The translations under genes and the position numbers were made by a program. Below the pieces are notes generated by a model. It saw only the letters and a list, made by a program, of their open reading frames with translations. It searched no databases and was not told where the DNA came from. From UBA4416 sp044238845 (lineage in GTDB: Bacteria; Bacteroidota; Bacteroidia; B-17B0; Aurantibacillaceae): a stretch of 64,000 bases of DNA. Location: assembly GCA_044238845.1 (NCBI GenBank), contig JBIICN010000004.1, positions 1-64,000 of the forward strand. Reading direction: 5' to 3'. Shown piece after piece: positions 33,552 to 42,592 of the stretch (its first letter is position 1; each line of letters begins with the position of its first letter).

Positions 33552-34100
33552 ATGGCAACTAAACAAATTATACACGGCATCTACTCAGACGAAGTACCTT
33601 TATTAGAGGCTTGTACAAAATTACGTGCATCAGGTATTCGAATAAAAGATGTATTTACTCCATTTCCTGTTCACGGAATAGATCCAATTGTTGGTGTACC
33701 TCGTACACGTATCGCAATTTGTGCTTTTATCTATGGTATTACAGGTTTATCTTTAGCTACATTAATGATGTGGTATATGATGGTTCACGATTGGCCAAAT
33801 GATATTGGTGGTAAACCAAACTGGAATTACTATTCAAATATTCCAGCTTTCATTCCAATTAGTTTTGAAGCAACTGTATTTTGTGCTGCTCACGGAATGT
33901 CTTTAACGTATTTATTACGTTGCTGGTTAGTGCCAGGAGCAAAAGCAAAAAATCCTGATCCTCGTACAACTGATGATAAATTCATGATTTATTTAGAGTT
34001 AAACGACGAGCAATCTAAAAAAGCTGATGAGATTTTACGTTCAACTGGAGCAGAAGAAGTAAACTACAAAGGCACTATCACAATCGAACCAAAATATTAA
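33552..34100 (+). CDS. actD: Alternative complex III subunit ActD (DUF3341)
   Basis: The 182-residue protein has two transmembrane helices (about 55-80 and 97-120) and the DUF3341 pattern: YSDEVPLLEACTKLRASGIRI, FTPFPVHGIDPIVGVPRTRI, and a C-terminal ferredoxin-like fold ending EEVNYKGTITIEPKY. ActD is a structural membrane subunit of ACIII without cofactors. Position between actC and actE is the standard order. Confidence 0.94.
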   Translation: MATKQIIHGIYSDEVPLLEACTKLRASGIRIKDVFTPFPVHGIDPIVGVPRTRIAICAFIYGITGLSLATLMMWYMMVHDWPNDIGGKPNWNYYSNIPAFIPISFEATVFCAAHGMSLTYLLRCWLVPGAKAKNPDPRTTDDKFMIYLELNDEQSKKADEILRSTGAEEVNYKGTITIEPKY

Positions 34101-34119
34101 TTTTATAAAACTTTATAAT

Positions 34120-34755
34120 ATGAACTTATCATACAAAAATCTAAAACTAATTACCTGTGGAACTTTCGCAGTGATGTTAGTGGCAGGTTTTACATCATGT
34201 GGTAAAAAAGACGTGAATAGTCCGGGTTTTGAATTTATGCCTGACATGTACCGTTCACCATCTTTAGAATACTATGGATCTCACGTTATTAATGGAGATA
34301 CAATCAATAGTTCTAAATTGCCAGTTGCAGGAACAGTTGCAAGAGGATATATGCCTTATGTATACCCAAATACAACTCAAGGATACGAAGCAGCTGGATT
34401 ATACTTAAAAAACCCTATCGCTTATTCTGAAGCAGTTGAAAAAGAAGGCGAAGTAATTTATGGTAAATTCTGCGTACACTGTCATGGTGCTACAGGCGCA
34501 GGAGATGGAAAAGTAGGTGCTAAATTACCTGGTCCACCACCAGCTTATAATACAGCTTTAAAAGACTTACCTGAAGGTAAAATTTTCCACTCTATTACTT
34601 ATGGAAAAAACTCAATGGGTTCTCATGCAAGCCAATTAACACAAGAAGAGCGTTGGAAATTAGTGTATTATGTACAAAAATTACAAGGACCTAAAACAGT
34701 AGCAACAGACAGTACAAAAACTGTAGCACCTGCTGATTCAACAAAAAAACATTAA
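34120..34755 (+). CDS. actE: Alternative complex III subunit ActE (monoheme cytochrome c lipoprotein)
   Basis: The 211-residue lipoprotein (signal ending VAGFTSCGKK) has one heme-c site, CVHCH, in EVIYGKFCVHCHGATGAGDG, and a Met ligand candidate in YGKNSMGSHASQL. ActE passes electrons from the ActA hemes to the oxidase or a soluble carrier. The FEFMPDMYRSPSLEYY segment near the N-terminus is conserved in the family. A Thr/Lys/Ala tail (TDSTKTVAPADSTKKH) is variable. It sits 19 nt after actD. Confidence 0.94.
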   Translation: MNLSYKNLKLITCGTFAVMLVAGFTSCGKKDVNSPGFEFMPDMYRSPSLEYYGSHVINGDTINSSKLPVAGTVARGYMPYVYPNTTQGYEAAGLYLKNPIAYSEAVEKEGEVIYGKFCVHCHGATGAGDGKVGAKLPGPPPAYNTALKDLPEGKIFHSITYGKNSMGSHASQLTQEERWKLVYYVQKLQGPKTVATDSTKTVAPADSTKKH

Positions 34756-34792
34756 TTAAGAACGAATTTTTAAATACGACAGAATTTTTAAT

Positions 34793-36025
34793 ATGAACAC
34801 TGATAAATTAAATTTCGTAGTACCAGCTAAAGCAAAAATGACATCAATGATTTTGATGGCAGTTGGTTTAGTATCTATCATTTGTATGTTTATGTTTGAT
34901 AAACAACCTGATGATCATCATTATCATGCAACACGTGCATGGGCAAACGTATTTGCTGGATCATTCTTCTTTATGGCAATTGCGTTAGCTGCGGCTTTCT
35001 TTTTAGGTTTGCAATATGCAGCTGAAGCTGGTTGGGCAACTACCATCAAACGAGTGATTGAAGCTGTAACGTGGTATTTACCTGTTGGTTTATCATTTTT
35101 ATTGTTAATATTTATCTGTGGTCAACTTCATATGAATACTATCTATCCTTGGATGGCAGAAGGTATTGCAACAGAAGGTTCAGAAAATTATGATGCTGTA
35201 ATAGCTGGAAAAATTGGATACTTTGGTGTATTCTGGTGGATTCGTACAATATTGTACATGGTAGCATGGGTTATGTTTACTTGGAAATTACGTAAAAACT
35301 CAATGGATGCAGATGCACTAGGTCATGAAGAGTCTAAAGGTTTCCACTTAAAAAATGTAAAATTAAGTGCTTGGTTCATGGTCGTATTTGCTGTCACATC
35401 TTCTACTTCTGCATGGGATTGGATCATGAGTATTGATACACACTGGTTCTCTACAATGATGGGATGGTATATTTTCTCAGGAATGTGGGTTAGTGCTATG
35501 ATTACAGTAACTATTTTAATTGTTTGGTTGAAGAAATTAGGATATTTAGAATTTGTAACTGAAAGTACTGTTCATGATATTGGTAAATGGATGTTTGCAA
35601 TTTCTTTCTTATGGACATACTTATACTTCTCTCAATTCATGTTAATTTGGTATGCTGATATTCCAGAAGAAATCGTTTACTTCCAAACACGTTGGGAATC
35701 ATATAAAGCTTTAATGTGGACTGTATTATTTGTAAACTTTGCATTCCCAATGATTATGTTAATGAGCCGTGACTCTAAGAGAAATTATTTCTTCTTAATG
35801 TTTGTAGGTGTTATCATTTTCATCGGACATTATTTAGATATTATCATGGTAGTAATGCCAGGAACTGTTGGTCACCACTGGACTGGATTAAGCTGGATGG
35901 AACTAGGCAACTTCTTATTCTTCTTAGGTCTATTTATGTATGTTGTGTTAACTAACCTTTCTAAGCGTCCATTAATGGTTAAAAATCACCCATTCTTAGA
36001 AGAAAGTGCTCACCATTCTTACTAA
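34793..36025 (+). CDS. actF: Alternative complex III subunit ActF (quinol-binding membrane subunit 2)
   Basis: This 410-residue protein has about ten membrane helices related to ActC. Blocks such as SSTSAWDWIMSIDTHWFSTMMGWY and FAISFLWTYLYFSQFMLIWYADIPEE are typical of ActF and share the WDW/Y core with NrfD-like proteins. The tail ends EESAHHSY. It lies directly before the cytochrome oxidase genes, consistent with the ACIII-oxidase supercomplex described for Flavobacterium johnsoniae. Confidence 0.94.
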   Translation: MNTDKLNFVVPAKAKMTSMILMAVGLVSIICMFMFDKQPDDHHYHATRAWANVFAGSFFFMAIALAAAFFLGLQYAAEAGWATTIKRVIEAVTWYLPVGLSFLLLIFICGQLHMNTIYPWMAEGIATEGSENYDAVIAGKIGYFGVFWWIRTILYMVAWVMFTWKLRKNSMDADALGHEESKGFHLKNVKLSAWFMVVFAVTSSTSAWDWIMSIDTHWFSTMMGWYIFSGMWVSAMITVTILIVWLKKLGYLEFVTESTVHDIGKWMFAISFLWTYLYFSQFMLIWYADIPEEIVYFQTRWESYKALMWTVLFVNFAFPMIMLMSRDSKRNYFFLMFVGVIIFIGHYLDIIMVVMPGTVGHHWTGLSWMELGNFLFFLGLFMYVVLTNLSKRPLMVKNHPFLEESAHHSY

Positions 36026-36065
36026 TCTAAAATAAATCAAAAAAAGAACTATAAAATAATTTGAT

Positions 36066-37097
36066 ATGAAATTGTTAATCTTAATCGGACTTGTACTTTT
36101 AATCATTGCTGCGCATCAATTAATGCGTGTTGTTGAATTGTCGCGCCAATTTAAAAAAGGACATGAGTGGAGTGTAAGCGATAGCGACAACTCATTTAAC
36201 GGAAAAGCGATGTTAGCTTTTGGTTTTTTATTCATCGTGTTTTTCTTCTGGCAAGTAGGTCGTTGGAGCGATAATTCATTACCTGGAGCTGCTTCAGAAC
36301 ATGGTTTAAAAGTTGATGCTTTGTGGGATTACAATATGTACCTAGTTTCTTTTGTATTCGTTGTTACTAATGCGTTTTTATTCTACTTTTCATATAAATA
36401 TGCTGGCAAAAAAGGTGTTAAAGCAACTTTCTTTGCTCATGACAATCGTTTAGAAATGCTTTGGACGATTGTCCCAGCTGTAACATTAGCATTCATTATT
36501 ATTTTTGGTTTAAAATACTGGAACGATATTACAACTCGTTCAGAAGATCCAAACAAAGTAACTGTTGAATTATACGCCAAACAATTTGACTGGACAGCTC
36601 GTTACGCTGGTAAAGATAAAACATTAGGTTCAACAGACTACCGTCAAATTGATGGAGGAAATGATGTAGGTTTAGATACTTTAGATGCAACTAGTTATGA
36701 TGATATTTTAGTTAAAAATGAATTTCATATTCCAGTAGGAAAAGAAATCGAATTTAAAATGCGTTCTCGTGATGTAATTCACTCAGCGTATATGCCTCAC
36801 TTCCGTGCACAAATGAACTGTGTACCAGGTATGGTAACTACATTTAAATTTACTCCGAACAAAACTACTGCCGAAATGCGTAAAGATCCTTACGTTATTC
36901 AGTTGATGGCTGGTATTAATGAAGCTCGTGCTAAAAAAGGAGAAGAGCCTGTTGAATTTGATTACCAATTATTATGTAATAAAATTTGTGGAGCATCTCA
37001 CTACAATATGGGTATGATTATCGTTGTTGAAAGCGAAAAAGATTATAACGATTGGTTAGCAAAACAAAAGGCAGTAAGAACTGTTGCTGTAAAATAA
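36066..37097 (+). CDS. coxB: Cytochrome c oxidase subunit II
   Basis: The 343-residue subunit has an N-terminal hydrophobic helix, then further helices at about 50-63, 88-110 and 136-150, and the periplasmic CuA cupredoxin domain. CuA ligands appear in DVIHSAYMPHFRAQMN and CNKICGASHYNMGM (two Cys, His, Met). No heme-c motif is present, so this is the aa3 and not the caa3 form; ActE probably delivers the electron. An insertion of about 25 residues (LGSTDYRQIDGGNDVGLDTL) follows the first cupredoxin strand. It is cotranscribed with act genes and coxA. Confidence 0.94.
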   Translation: MKLLILIGLVLLIIAAHQLMRVVELSRQFKKGHEWSVSDSDNSFNGKAMLAFGFLFIVFFFWQVGRWSDNSLPGAASEHGLKVDALWDYNMYLVSFVFVVTNAFLFYFSYKYAGKKGVKATFFAHDNRLEMLWTIVPAVTLAFIIIFGLKYWNDITTRSEDPNKVTVELYAKQFDWTARYAGKDKTLGSTDYRQIDGGNDVGLDTLDATSYDDILVKNEFHIPVGKEIEFKMRSRDVIHSAYMPHFRAQMNCVPGMVTTFKFTPNKTTAEMRKDPYVIQLMAGINEARAKKGEEPVEFDYQLLCNKICGASHYNMGMIIVVESEKDYNDWLAKQKAVRTVAVK

Positions 37098-37138
37098 TTA
37101 TAAATAAAACATTGTTGTACTAAAATAAAGCAATAAAA

Positions 37139-38959
37139 ATGGCAAACGCACATTCAGTAGATTTAAAAGAACACGTAGGACACCACGATCATGCTCATGA
37201 TCATGATGAACATGAAGAAAGTTTTGTGAGTAAATACATCTTTAGTATGGATCATAAAATGATCTCTCGTCAATTTTTAATTACAGCAATTATTATGGCT
37301 GTAGTTGCCATGACGATGTCTATTATTTTCCGTATGCAATTAGCATGGCCGGGAGAAAAATTTGCATTTATTAATGCAATCCTTGGTGATAAATGGGGTA
37401 AAGACGGAGTACTAGATCCTAATATGTATTTGGCATTGGTTACTATTCATGGTACTATCATGGTATTCTTTGTATTAACTGGTGGATTAAGTGGAACATT
37501 TGCTAACTTATTAATTCCGTACCAAGTTGGAGCACGTGATATGGCATCTGGTTTCTTAAACATGTTATCATACTGGTTTTTCTTTTTATCAAGTGTGATT
37601 ATGTTAGGTTCTTTATTTATCGAAGATGGTCCTGCATCAGGTGGGTGGACAATTTACCCTCCGTTATCTGCATTACCAGAAGCTATGCCAGGATCAAAAT
37701 TAGGTATGACTTTATGGTTAATCTCCATGACTTTGTTTATTGTTTCTTCTTTATTAGGTGGTATTAACTATATCGTAACGATCATTAACTTACGTACTAA
37801 AGGAATGAAAATGACTCGTATGCCATTAACTATGTGGGCGATGTTAATTACAGCTATCTTAGGTGTATTATCTTTCCCAGTTTTAGTTTCTTGTGTTGTG
37901 TTATTAATTTGCGATAGAAGTTTAGGAACTAGTTTCTACTTATCAGATATTTATATTGGTGGCCGTCCGTTAGATAACGTTGGTGGTAGCCCAGTACTAT
38001 TTGAACATTTATTCTGGTTCTTAGGTCACCCTGAGGTATATATCGTATTATTACCAGCTTTAGGTATTACATCTGAAATTATCTCTACAAACTCTCGTAA
38101 ACCAATCTTTGGTTACAGAGCGATGATTGGATCGATGTTAGCAATTGGTTTCTTATCATTTATCGTATGGGGTCACCACATGTACTTAACTGGTATGAAT
38201 CCATTCTTAGGATCTGTATTCGTATTTACAACTTTATTAATTGCGATTCCATCAGCTGTAAAAGCATTTAACTACATTACTACTTTATGGAAAGGTAATA
38301 TCCAATACACTCCAGCAATGTTGTTTTCTATTGGTTTAGTATCTTCTTTCGTAACAGGAGGTGTAACAGGTATTATCTTAGCAGACTCTACTTTAGATAT
38401 TAATGTTCACGATACTTATTTTGTAATTGCTCACTTTCACATTGTAATGGGATTATCTGCCATCTTTGGTATGTTTGCTGGTGTATATCACTGGTTCCCA
38501 AAAATGTTCTTACGTATGATGAACAAAAAATTAGGCTATTTACATTTCTGGGTAACATTTGTATCAGCTTATGGGGTATTCTTCCCAATGCACTTTTTAG
38601 GCTTAGCAGGTGTACCTCGTCGTTATTATACTAACAGTGCATTTCCAATGTTTGATAACTTAATTGACATTAACGAAATAGTAACTGTATTTGCTATCAT
38701 CGCAGCATTAGCACAATTTGTATTCATCTTTAATTTCTTCTACAGTATTTTCCGTGGCGAGAAAGCTCCTCAAAATCCTTGGAATTCAAATACATTAGAG
38801 TGGACAACTCCAATGGCAAATATACACGGTAACTGGCCAGGTGCATTACCTGTAGTTCACCGTTGGGCATATGATTATAGCAAGCCTGGAGCAGAACACG
38901 ATTTCATCCCACAAACAGTTCCATTAGCAGATGGTGAACATGATGGTGGTGGTCACTAA
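37139..38959 (+). CDS. coxA: Cytochrome c oxidase subunit I
   Basis: The catalytic subunit of the proton-pumping oxidase has 606 residues and at least twelve helices. Visible ligands are His in LVTIHGTIMVFF (heme a), GHPEVY (CuB, with the Glu of A1-type oxidases and the cross-linked Tyr), WGHHMY (CuB), and HDTYFVIAHFHIVMG (hemes a3 and a). The N-terminus has a His-rich extension (VGHHDHAHDHDEHEE) and the C-terminus ends EHDGGGH. No subunit III or IV gene follows; the operon ends at a strong terminator. Confidence 0.96.
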   Translation: MANAHSVDLKEHVGHHDHAHDHDEHEESFVSKYIFSMDHKMISRQFLITAIIMAVVAMTMSIIFRMQLAWPGEKFAFINAILGDKWGKDGVLDPNMYLALVTIHGTIMVFFVLTGGLSGTFANLLIPYQVGARDMASGFLNMLSYWFFFLSSVIMLGSLFIEDGPASGGWTIYPPLSALPEAMPGSKLGMTLWLISMTLFIVSSLLGGINYIVTIINLRTKGMKMTRMPLTMWAMLITAILGVLSFPVLVSCVVLLICDRSLGTSFYLSDIYIGGRPLDNVGGSPVLFEHLFWFLGHPEVYIVLLPALGITSEIISTNSRKPIFGYRAMIGSMLAIGFLSFIVWGHHMYLTGMNPFLGSVFVFTTLLIAIPSAVKAFNYITTLWKGNIQYTPAMLFSIGLVSSFVTGGVTGIILADSTLDINVHDTYFVIAHFHIVMGLSAIFGMFAGVYHWFPKMFLRMMNKKLGYLHFWVTFVSAYGVFFPMHFLGLAGVPRRYYTNSAFPMFDNLIDINEIVTVFAIIAALAQFVFIFNFFYSIFRGEKAPQNPWNSNTLEWTTPMANIHGNWPGALPVVHRWAYDYSKPGAEHDFIPQTVPLADGEHDGGGH

Positions 38960-38975
38960 ACGAATTTATCTTTCT

Positions 38976-39004
38976 AAAGCTCCTGAATATTCAGGAGCTT
39001 TTTT
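38976..39004 (+). terminator. Intrinsic terminator of the act-cox operon
   Basis: AAAGCTCCTGAA (38976-38987) and TTCAGGAGCTTT (38990-39001) form a perfect 12-bp inverted repeat with a TA centre and run into T's. It lies 17 nt after coxA. The following 180 nt up to the serine hydrolase hold no gene or clear motif. Confidence 0.88.
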
Positions 39005-39183
39005 GTTAATAGAATAATTGTTAGCTAAGAACTGACAAGTAAATAAATTAAACCCTGATATAAGAGATAATATGTTTTATTATTTTATGTAAATATTCTA
39101 AAAAACAACTAGCGTTAAACTACAAAACTGACCTATAAGATAATAATGTCTCAATATCACAGAATCATTTATAAATGTAAAAC

Positions 39184-40236
39184 ATGACTGAAACTGAAAA
39201 ATTATTGCAAACTGTATTAACCGAAGCGGTTGATGGAAAAAAAGTTTTTGGCACTTCATTCGCAATAAAGAAAGAAGACTTTAGATGGGTTGGTTCTTCA
39301 GGTAATTTAGGAGGTAATCAATCATACTTTATTGCAAGTACAACAAAACTATTTACTACAGCTATTATCCTTCATTTAAAAAATAAGGGGCATTTAAATT
39401 TAAATGAAAAAATAAGTAAATATCTTGGGGACAAAATTTTACATGGATTGCATATATATCATGGAATAAACTACTCCAATGAAATCACAATAAAAAATTT
39501 ATTAGGCCACACATCTGGGTTGCCAGATTATTTTCAGAATAAAATGCCAGATGGCAAAAGCCTAGAAGAAGAATTAATCAATGGAAAGGATCAATTATGG
39601 TCATTTGAGGAATCAATTGAAAGAGTGAAATTGATGAAACCACTTTTTGCTCCAGGAACAAAAAACAAAGCTCATTACTCGGACGCAAATTACCAACTAC
39701 TTGGTAAAATTATTGAGATCATTACAAATAAATCCTATTCCGATAATTGTAATGAATTAATTATCAAACCACTAAATTTGTCAAAAACATACCTTTATAA
39801 GGATATAAATGACATAACTCCTAAAACACTTTATTATAAAACAAATCCATTGCCCATTCCCAAAGCAATGACTTCCTTTGGTTCAGATGGAGGAATTGTT
39901 TCAACATCAGAAGACATGCTCTCGTTTATTGAAGCGTTCTTTACTGGTAAAATATTTCAATCCACAAACTTAAATGAACTCCAAGAATGGAATAAAATAT
40001 TTTTTCCAATGCGAGCGGGTATTGGAATTCATCTATTTAAACTTCCTTGGATTTTCAATCCACTAGGAAGTATTCCCAACTTTATTGGCCATTCAGGACT
40101 GTCGGGAGCGTTGGCATACTACTGTCCTGAAAAAAATATTTATGTTGTTGGCACTGTAAACCAAGTTGCATATCCAGATATTTCCTTTAAAACGATGATC
40201 AAACTAACACGAATTCTTATGAAAAATGAGTGGTAA
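39184..40236 (+). CDS. Serine hydrolase, beta-lactamase class C / penicillin-binding family
   Basis: The 350-residue protein has the nucleophile motif STTK (Ser52, Lys55) in FIASTTKLFTTA, the second motif in HYSDANYQLLG, and a third in GHSGLSGALAYYC, the place of K-T-G in class C enzymes. HTSGLPDYF is also typical. No signal peptide is visible, so it is probably cytoplasmic, which suggests an esterase or peptidase rather than a beta-lactamase. It is a single gene with a short AT-rich leader. Confidence 0.85.
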   Translation: MTETEKLLQTVLTEAVDGKKVFGTSFAIKKEDFRWVGSSGNLGGNQSYFIASTTKLFTTAIILHLKNKGHLNLNEKISKYLGDKILHGLHIYHGINYSNEITIKNLLGHTSGLPDYFQNKMPDGKSLEEELINGKDQLWSFEESIERVKLMKPLFAPGTKNKAHYSDANYQLLGKIIEIITNKSYSDNCNELIIKPLNLSKTYLYKDINDITPKTLYYKTNPLPIPKAMTSFGSDGGIVSTSEDMLSFIEAFFTGKIFQSTNLNELQEWNKIFFPMRAGIGIHLFKLPWIFNPLGSIPNFIGHSGLSGALAYYCPEKNIYVVGTVNQVAYPDISFKTMIKLTRILMKNEW

Positions 40237-40287
40237 CAAATTACTTGTTAATTGAAAAAATAGAATCTAAAAGCTTATATCTTAAAA

Positions 40288-41973
40288 CTAAGCCATAACG
40301 TTGTTTTCGTAAAACCACATTTTCTCTACATCCATTTTAATAGATTCGTCCACCATTAATCCATTTACATGCTCAGCTGCATTATAAGGAGTTTTTAGTG
40401 TAATTAAATATGGATCCACAACAATATCCAAAGCTGTATTATTTACTTGATGACTAATTAAACGAAATAATTCAGCCGCTACTTTCTCTAAAACCACAAT
40501 GTTTTGAGCTACTTTAGATACAATCGTATCAGCCCCATGCATTTCGTCTATTCCTCTTTGAAAACTTTTTAGATAAGTTAAATCTAAAGGATCAATATAT
40601 CTATTTTCAAATATGGCTTTTTCGTAAGGCAACCAATCAATAAATAAATCTTGAACAGCTTTATTTAATTTACCAAATTTTCGTCCTAAACTTTTCTCAG
40701 AAACAAATAGTTCTTTCAATACTTTTAAATCAGTAAACCCATGGTTGGTAAATAATAAACATGGCACCGACCAATAAATAGCCCAATCCCAAAATATTTT
40801 AAATACCATAATTTGAGTATTGCCCATCAATTTATACTTGTCTTGATAAATTGGTAACCAATCTTTAAACCATGATAAATGTGTTTGCTCATAAATTTGA
40901 GCGCGCACGGTAATGTCTTCTCCTTTGTAGTCTCTTAAAATTAAATCACTTAACCACGTATTATTTAAAGAAATAAAATCGCTACCTGGAGAATAAAATG
41001 GATCTAAAAATAATCCAGCTTCTCCAGTAACGGCCCATCTATCCGATGAATACACACGTTTACTATCGTGTGCAAAGTGTTTTAAAATTCTAAAATCTAA
41101 AATATCTTCTTTATTTGGACAAACAAATTTAGCGGCTTGTGGTTCATGTTTATGAATCCAAGCCACCGCCTTTTCATAAGTGTTAATGGTTTCAAATGGA
41201 TGAATATCCTCATCAGCTACAATACCAATACTAGTGTTTTTTGAACCTAAAGGAATTATCCACAACCAGTAACCTTTGTCCATGAAATGAACGGTACTTA
41301 AATAACGAAGTTTTGGCGCTAAAAAGTTTTTCCATTGGTTGTTGTCGCTCCATTCGTCAATATCAACCACTCCTTTTACCCTAAACCAAGCGGCGTTTAC
41401 ATTATGTGGCGCTTCTTTTTGAAATCCTAATTTTTTCTTTAGTAAGCTAATGCGACTCGTTGCATCTACTAACCATTTTGTTTTTATTTTTTTGTCTTCG
41501 CGTTCGTGAGCATAAATGACTTCATGCATGTCGCCGTTTTCACCAAATACAACATCTTTTGCACGAGCGGCTAATAAAAAATCAGTACCTAATTCCTTAG
41601 TGTGTTTTTCTAAATAATTTTCAAACGTACCTCTATCTAATTGATGACTTGGTACAGGTAATTTTAAACGTGGACCTAACTCTACACGATTTGATAATTC
41701 TGTTTTTTTCTCATCCGTAAAGAAGAAACGTAAACCGTGTTTTGGTAATTCAAATTCTTCTAAGTAATTTTTTAAACCCAACACTTCTCTAAAATAATGC
41801 GTAGCTAATTCAACCGTTGATTCTCCCACTTTATGAGCTGCAATGGCAGCCGCTTTATCTCTACTTTCTAAAATTAGAATCGAGATATTTGGATTTGCTT
41901 GTTTTAATTGGATAGAAAGCGTTAAGCCCGCTAAACCTCCACCAGCTATTACAACGTCATATTCTTTTTGCAT
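40288..41973 (-). CDS. Tryptophan-halogenase-like FAD-dependent oxidoreductase
   Basis: The product (561 residues from the ATG at 41973; a GTG at 41997 would add 8) begins with VVIAGGGLAGLTLSIQL for FAD. It has HKVGEST, in which Lys matches the catalytic Lys of flavin-dependent halogenases, and GYWLWIIPLG, which fits the WxWxIP halogenase signature. AVTGEAGLFLDPFYSPGSDF is the second FAD contact. Related non-halogenating monooxygenases and reductases share these motifs. No flavin reductase or biosynthetic cluster is adjacent, so the substrate is unknown. Confidence 0.8.
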   Translation of the reverse strand: MQKEYDVVIAGGGLAGLTLSIQLKQANPNISILILESRDKAAAIAAHKVGESTVELATHYFREVLGLKNYLEEFELPKHGLRFFFTDEKKTELSNRVELGPRLKLPVPSHQLDRGTFENYLEKHTKELGTDFLLAARAKDVVFGENGDMHEVIYAHEREDKKIKTKWLVDATSRISLLKKKLGFQKEAPHNVNAAWFRVKGVVDIDEWSDNNQWKNFLAPKLRYLSTVHFMDKGYWLWIIPLGSKNTSIGIVADEDIHPFETINTYEKAVAWIHKHEPQAAKFVCPNKEDILDFRILKHFAHDSKRVYSSDRWAVTGEAGLFLDPFYSPGSDFISLNNTWLSDLILRDYKGEDITVRAQIYEQTHLSWFKDWLPIYQDKYKLMGNTQIMVFKIFWDWAIYWSVPCLLFTNHGFTDLKVLKELFVSEKSLGRKFGKLNKAVQDLFIDWLPYEKAIFENRYIDPLDLTYLKSFQRGIDEMHGADTIVSKVAQNIVVLEKVAAELFRLISHQVNNTALDIVVDPYLITLKTPYNAAEHVNGLMVDESIKMDVEKMWFYENNVMA

Positions 41974-42200
41974 GATTTTTTGTTTGATGATATACACAAA
42001 AATACAACTTTATTGCACCTTTTATGGTCTTTTAAAACAAATAAAAATCATAAAAACACTTTGTTTAATTTTTAGTATTATTGTTGGGCAATTTTCGTAT
42101 TATTCTTTAAACAAAACCTATTTTTATCAAACCTTTAATAGTCAAACCCGCATCAGAAAATGATTTTGAAGTAATCAAAAAGTTCATTCAAAAATTTGAA

Positions 42201-42554
42201 TTGGATAATAGAGCACTAAACAAAGAAGAGTTTTTAGTGGCTATGAGTAATAACGAATTAGTCGGGTTTGGTAGAATTCGACAAAGAGAAAACTGCCACG
42301 AACTTTGTTCATTAGGAGTGATTGAGCCAAAAAGATTGCAGGGGATTGGAAAAGAGTTAGTGAAAGCATTAATCAAAAAATCAAAAACACCACTTTTCTT
42401 AGTTTGTATCATCCCATCCTTTTTTGAACCATTTGGATTTTGTGTAGTTGATGAATTTCCTGCACAAATGCAGGAAAAATTAAACTATTGTACTTCTGAA
42501 TTAATAGTTCCCGAAAAATATATAGTGATGAAATATATAGGAAACGAGGTCTAA
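42201..42554 (+). CDS. GNAT-family N-acetyltransferase with doubtful 5' end
   Basis: The frame has the GNAT core: ELVGFGRIRQRENCHELCSLGVIEPKRLQGIGKELVKALI, including the acetyl-CoA loop (RLQGIGKEL). The given start is a TTG, but the homologous frame continues upstream (KPLIVKPASENDFEVIKKFIQKFE), as expected for strand 1 and helix 1 of a GNAT. No ATG, GTG or TTG lies between this TTG and the in-frame stop at 42108; only ATT (42120), ATC and ATA are available. So the gene either uses a rare start near 42120, is truncated, or has lost its start. Confidence 0.65.
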   Translation: MDNRALNKEEFLVAMSNNELVGFGRIRQRENCHELCSLGVIEPKRLQGIGKELVKALIKKSKTPLFLVCIIPSFFEPFGFCVVDEFPAQMQEKLNYCTSELIVPEKYIVMKYIGNEV

Positions 42555-42592
42555 TCGTTTTAATTTTTAATTTTACACGTTATTATAAATAT

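Noticed and set aside
40234..40250. Inverted repeat TAACAA/TTGTTA after the serine hydrolase gene as a terminator
   Set aside because: Only a 6-bp AT-rich stem without a T-run.
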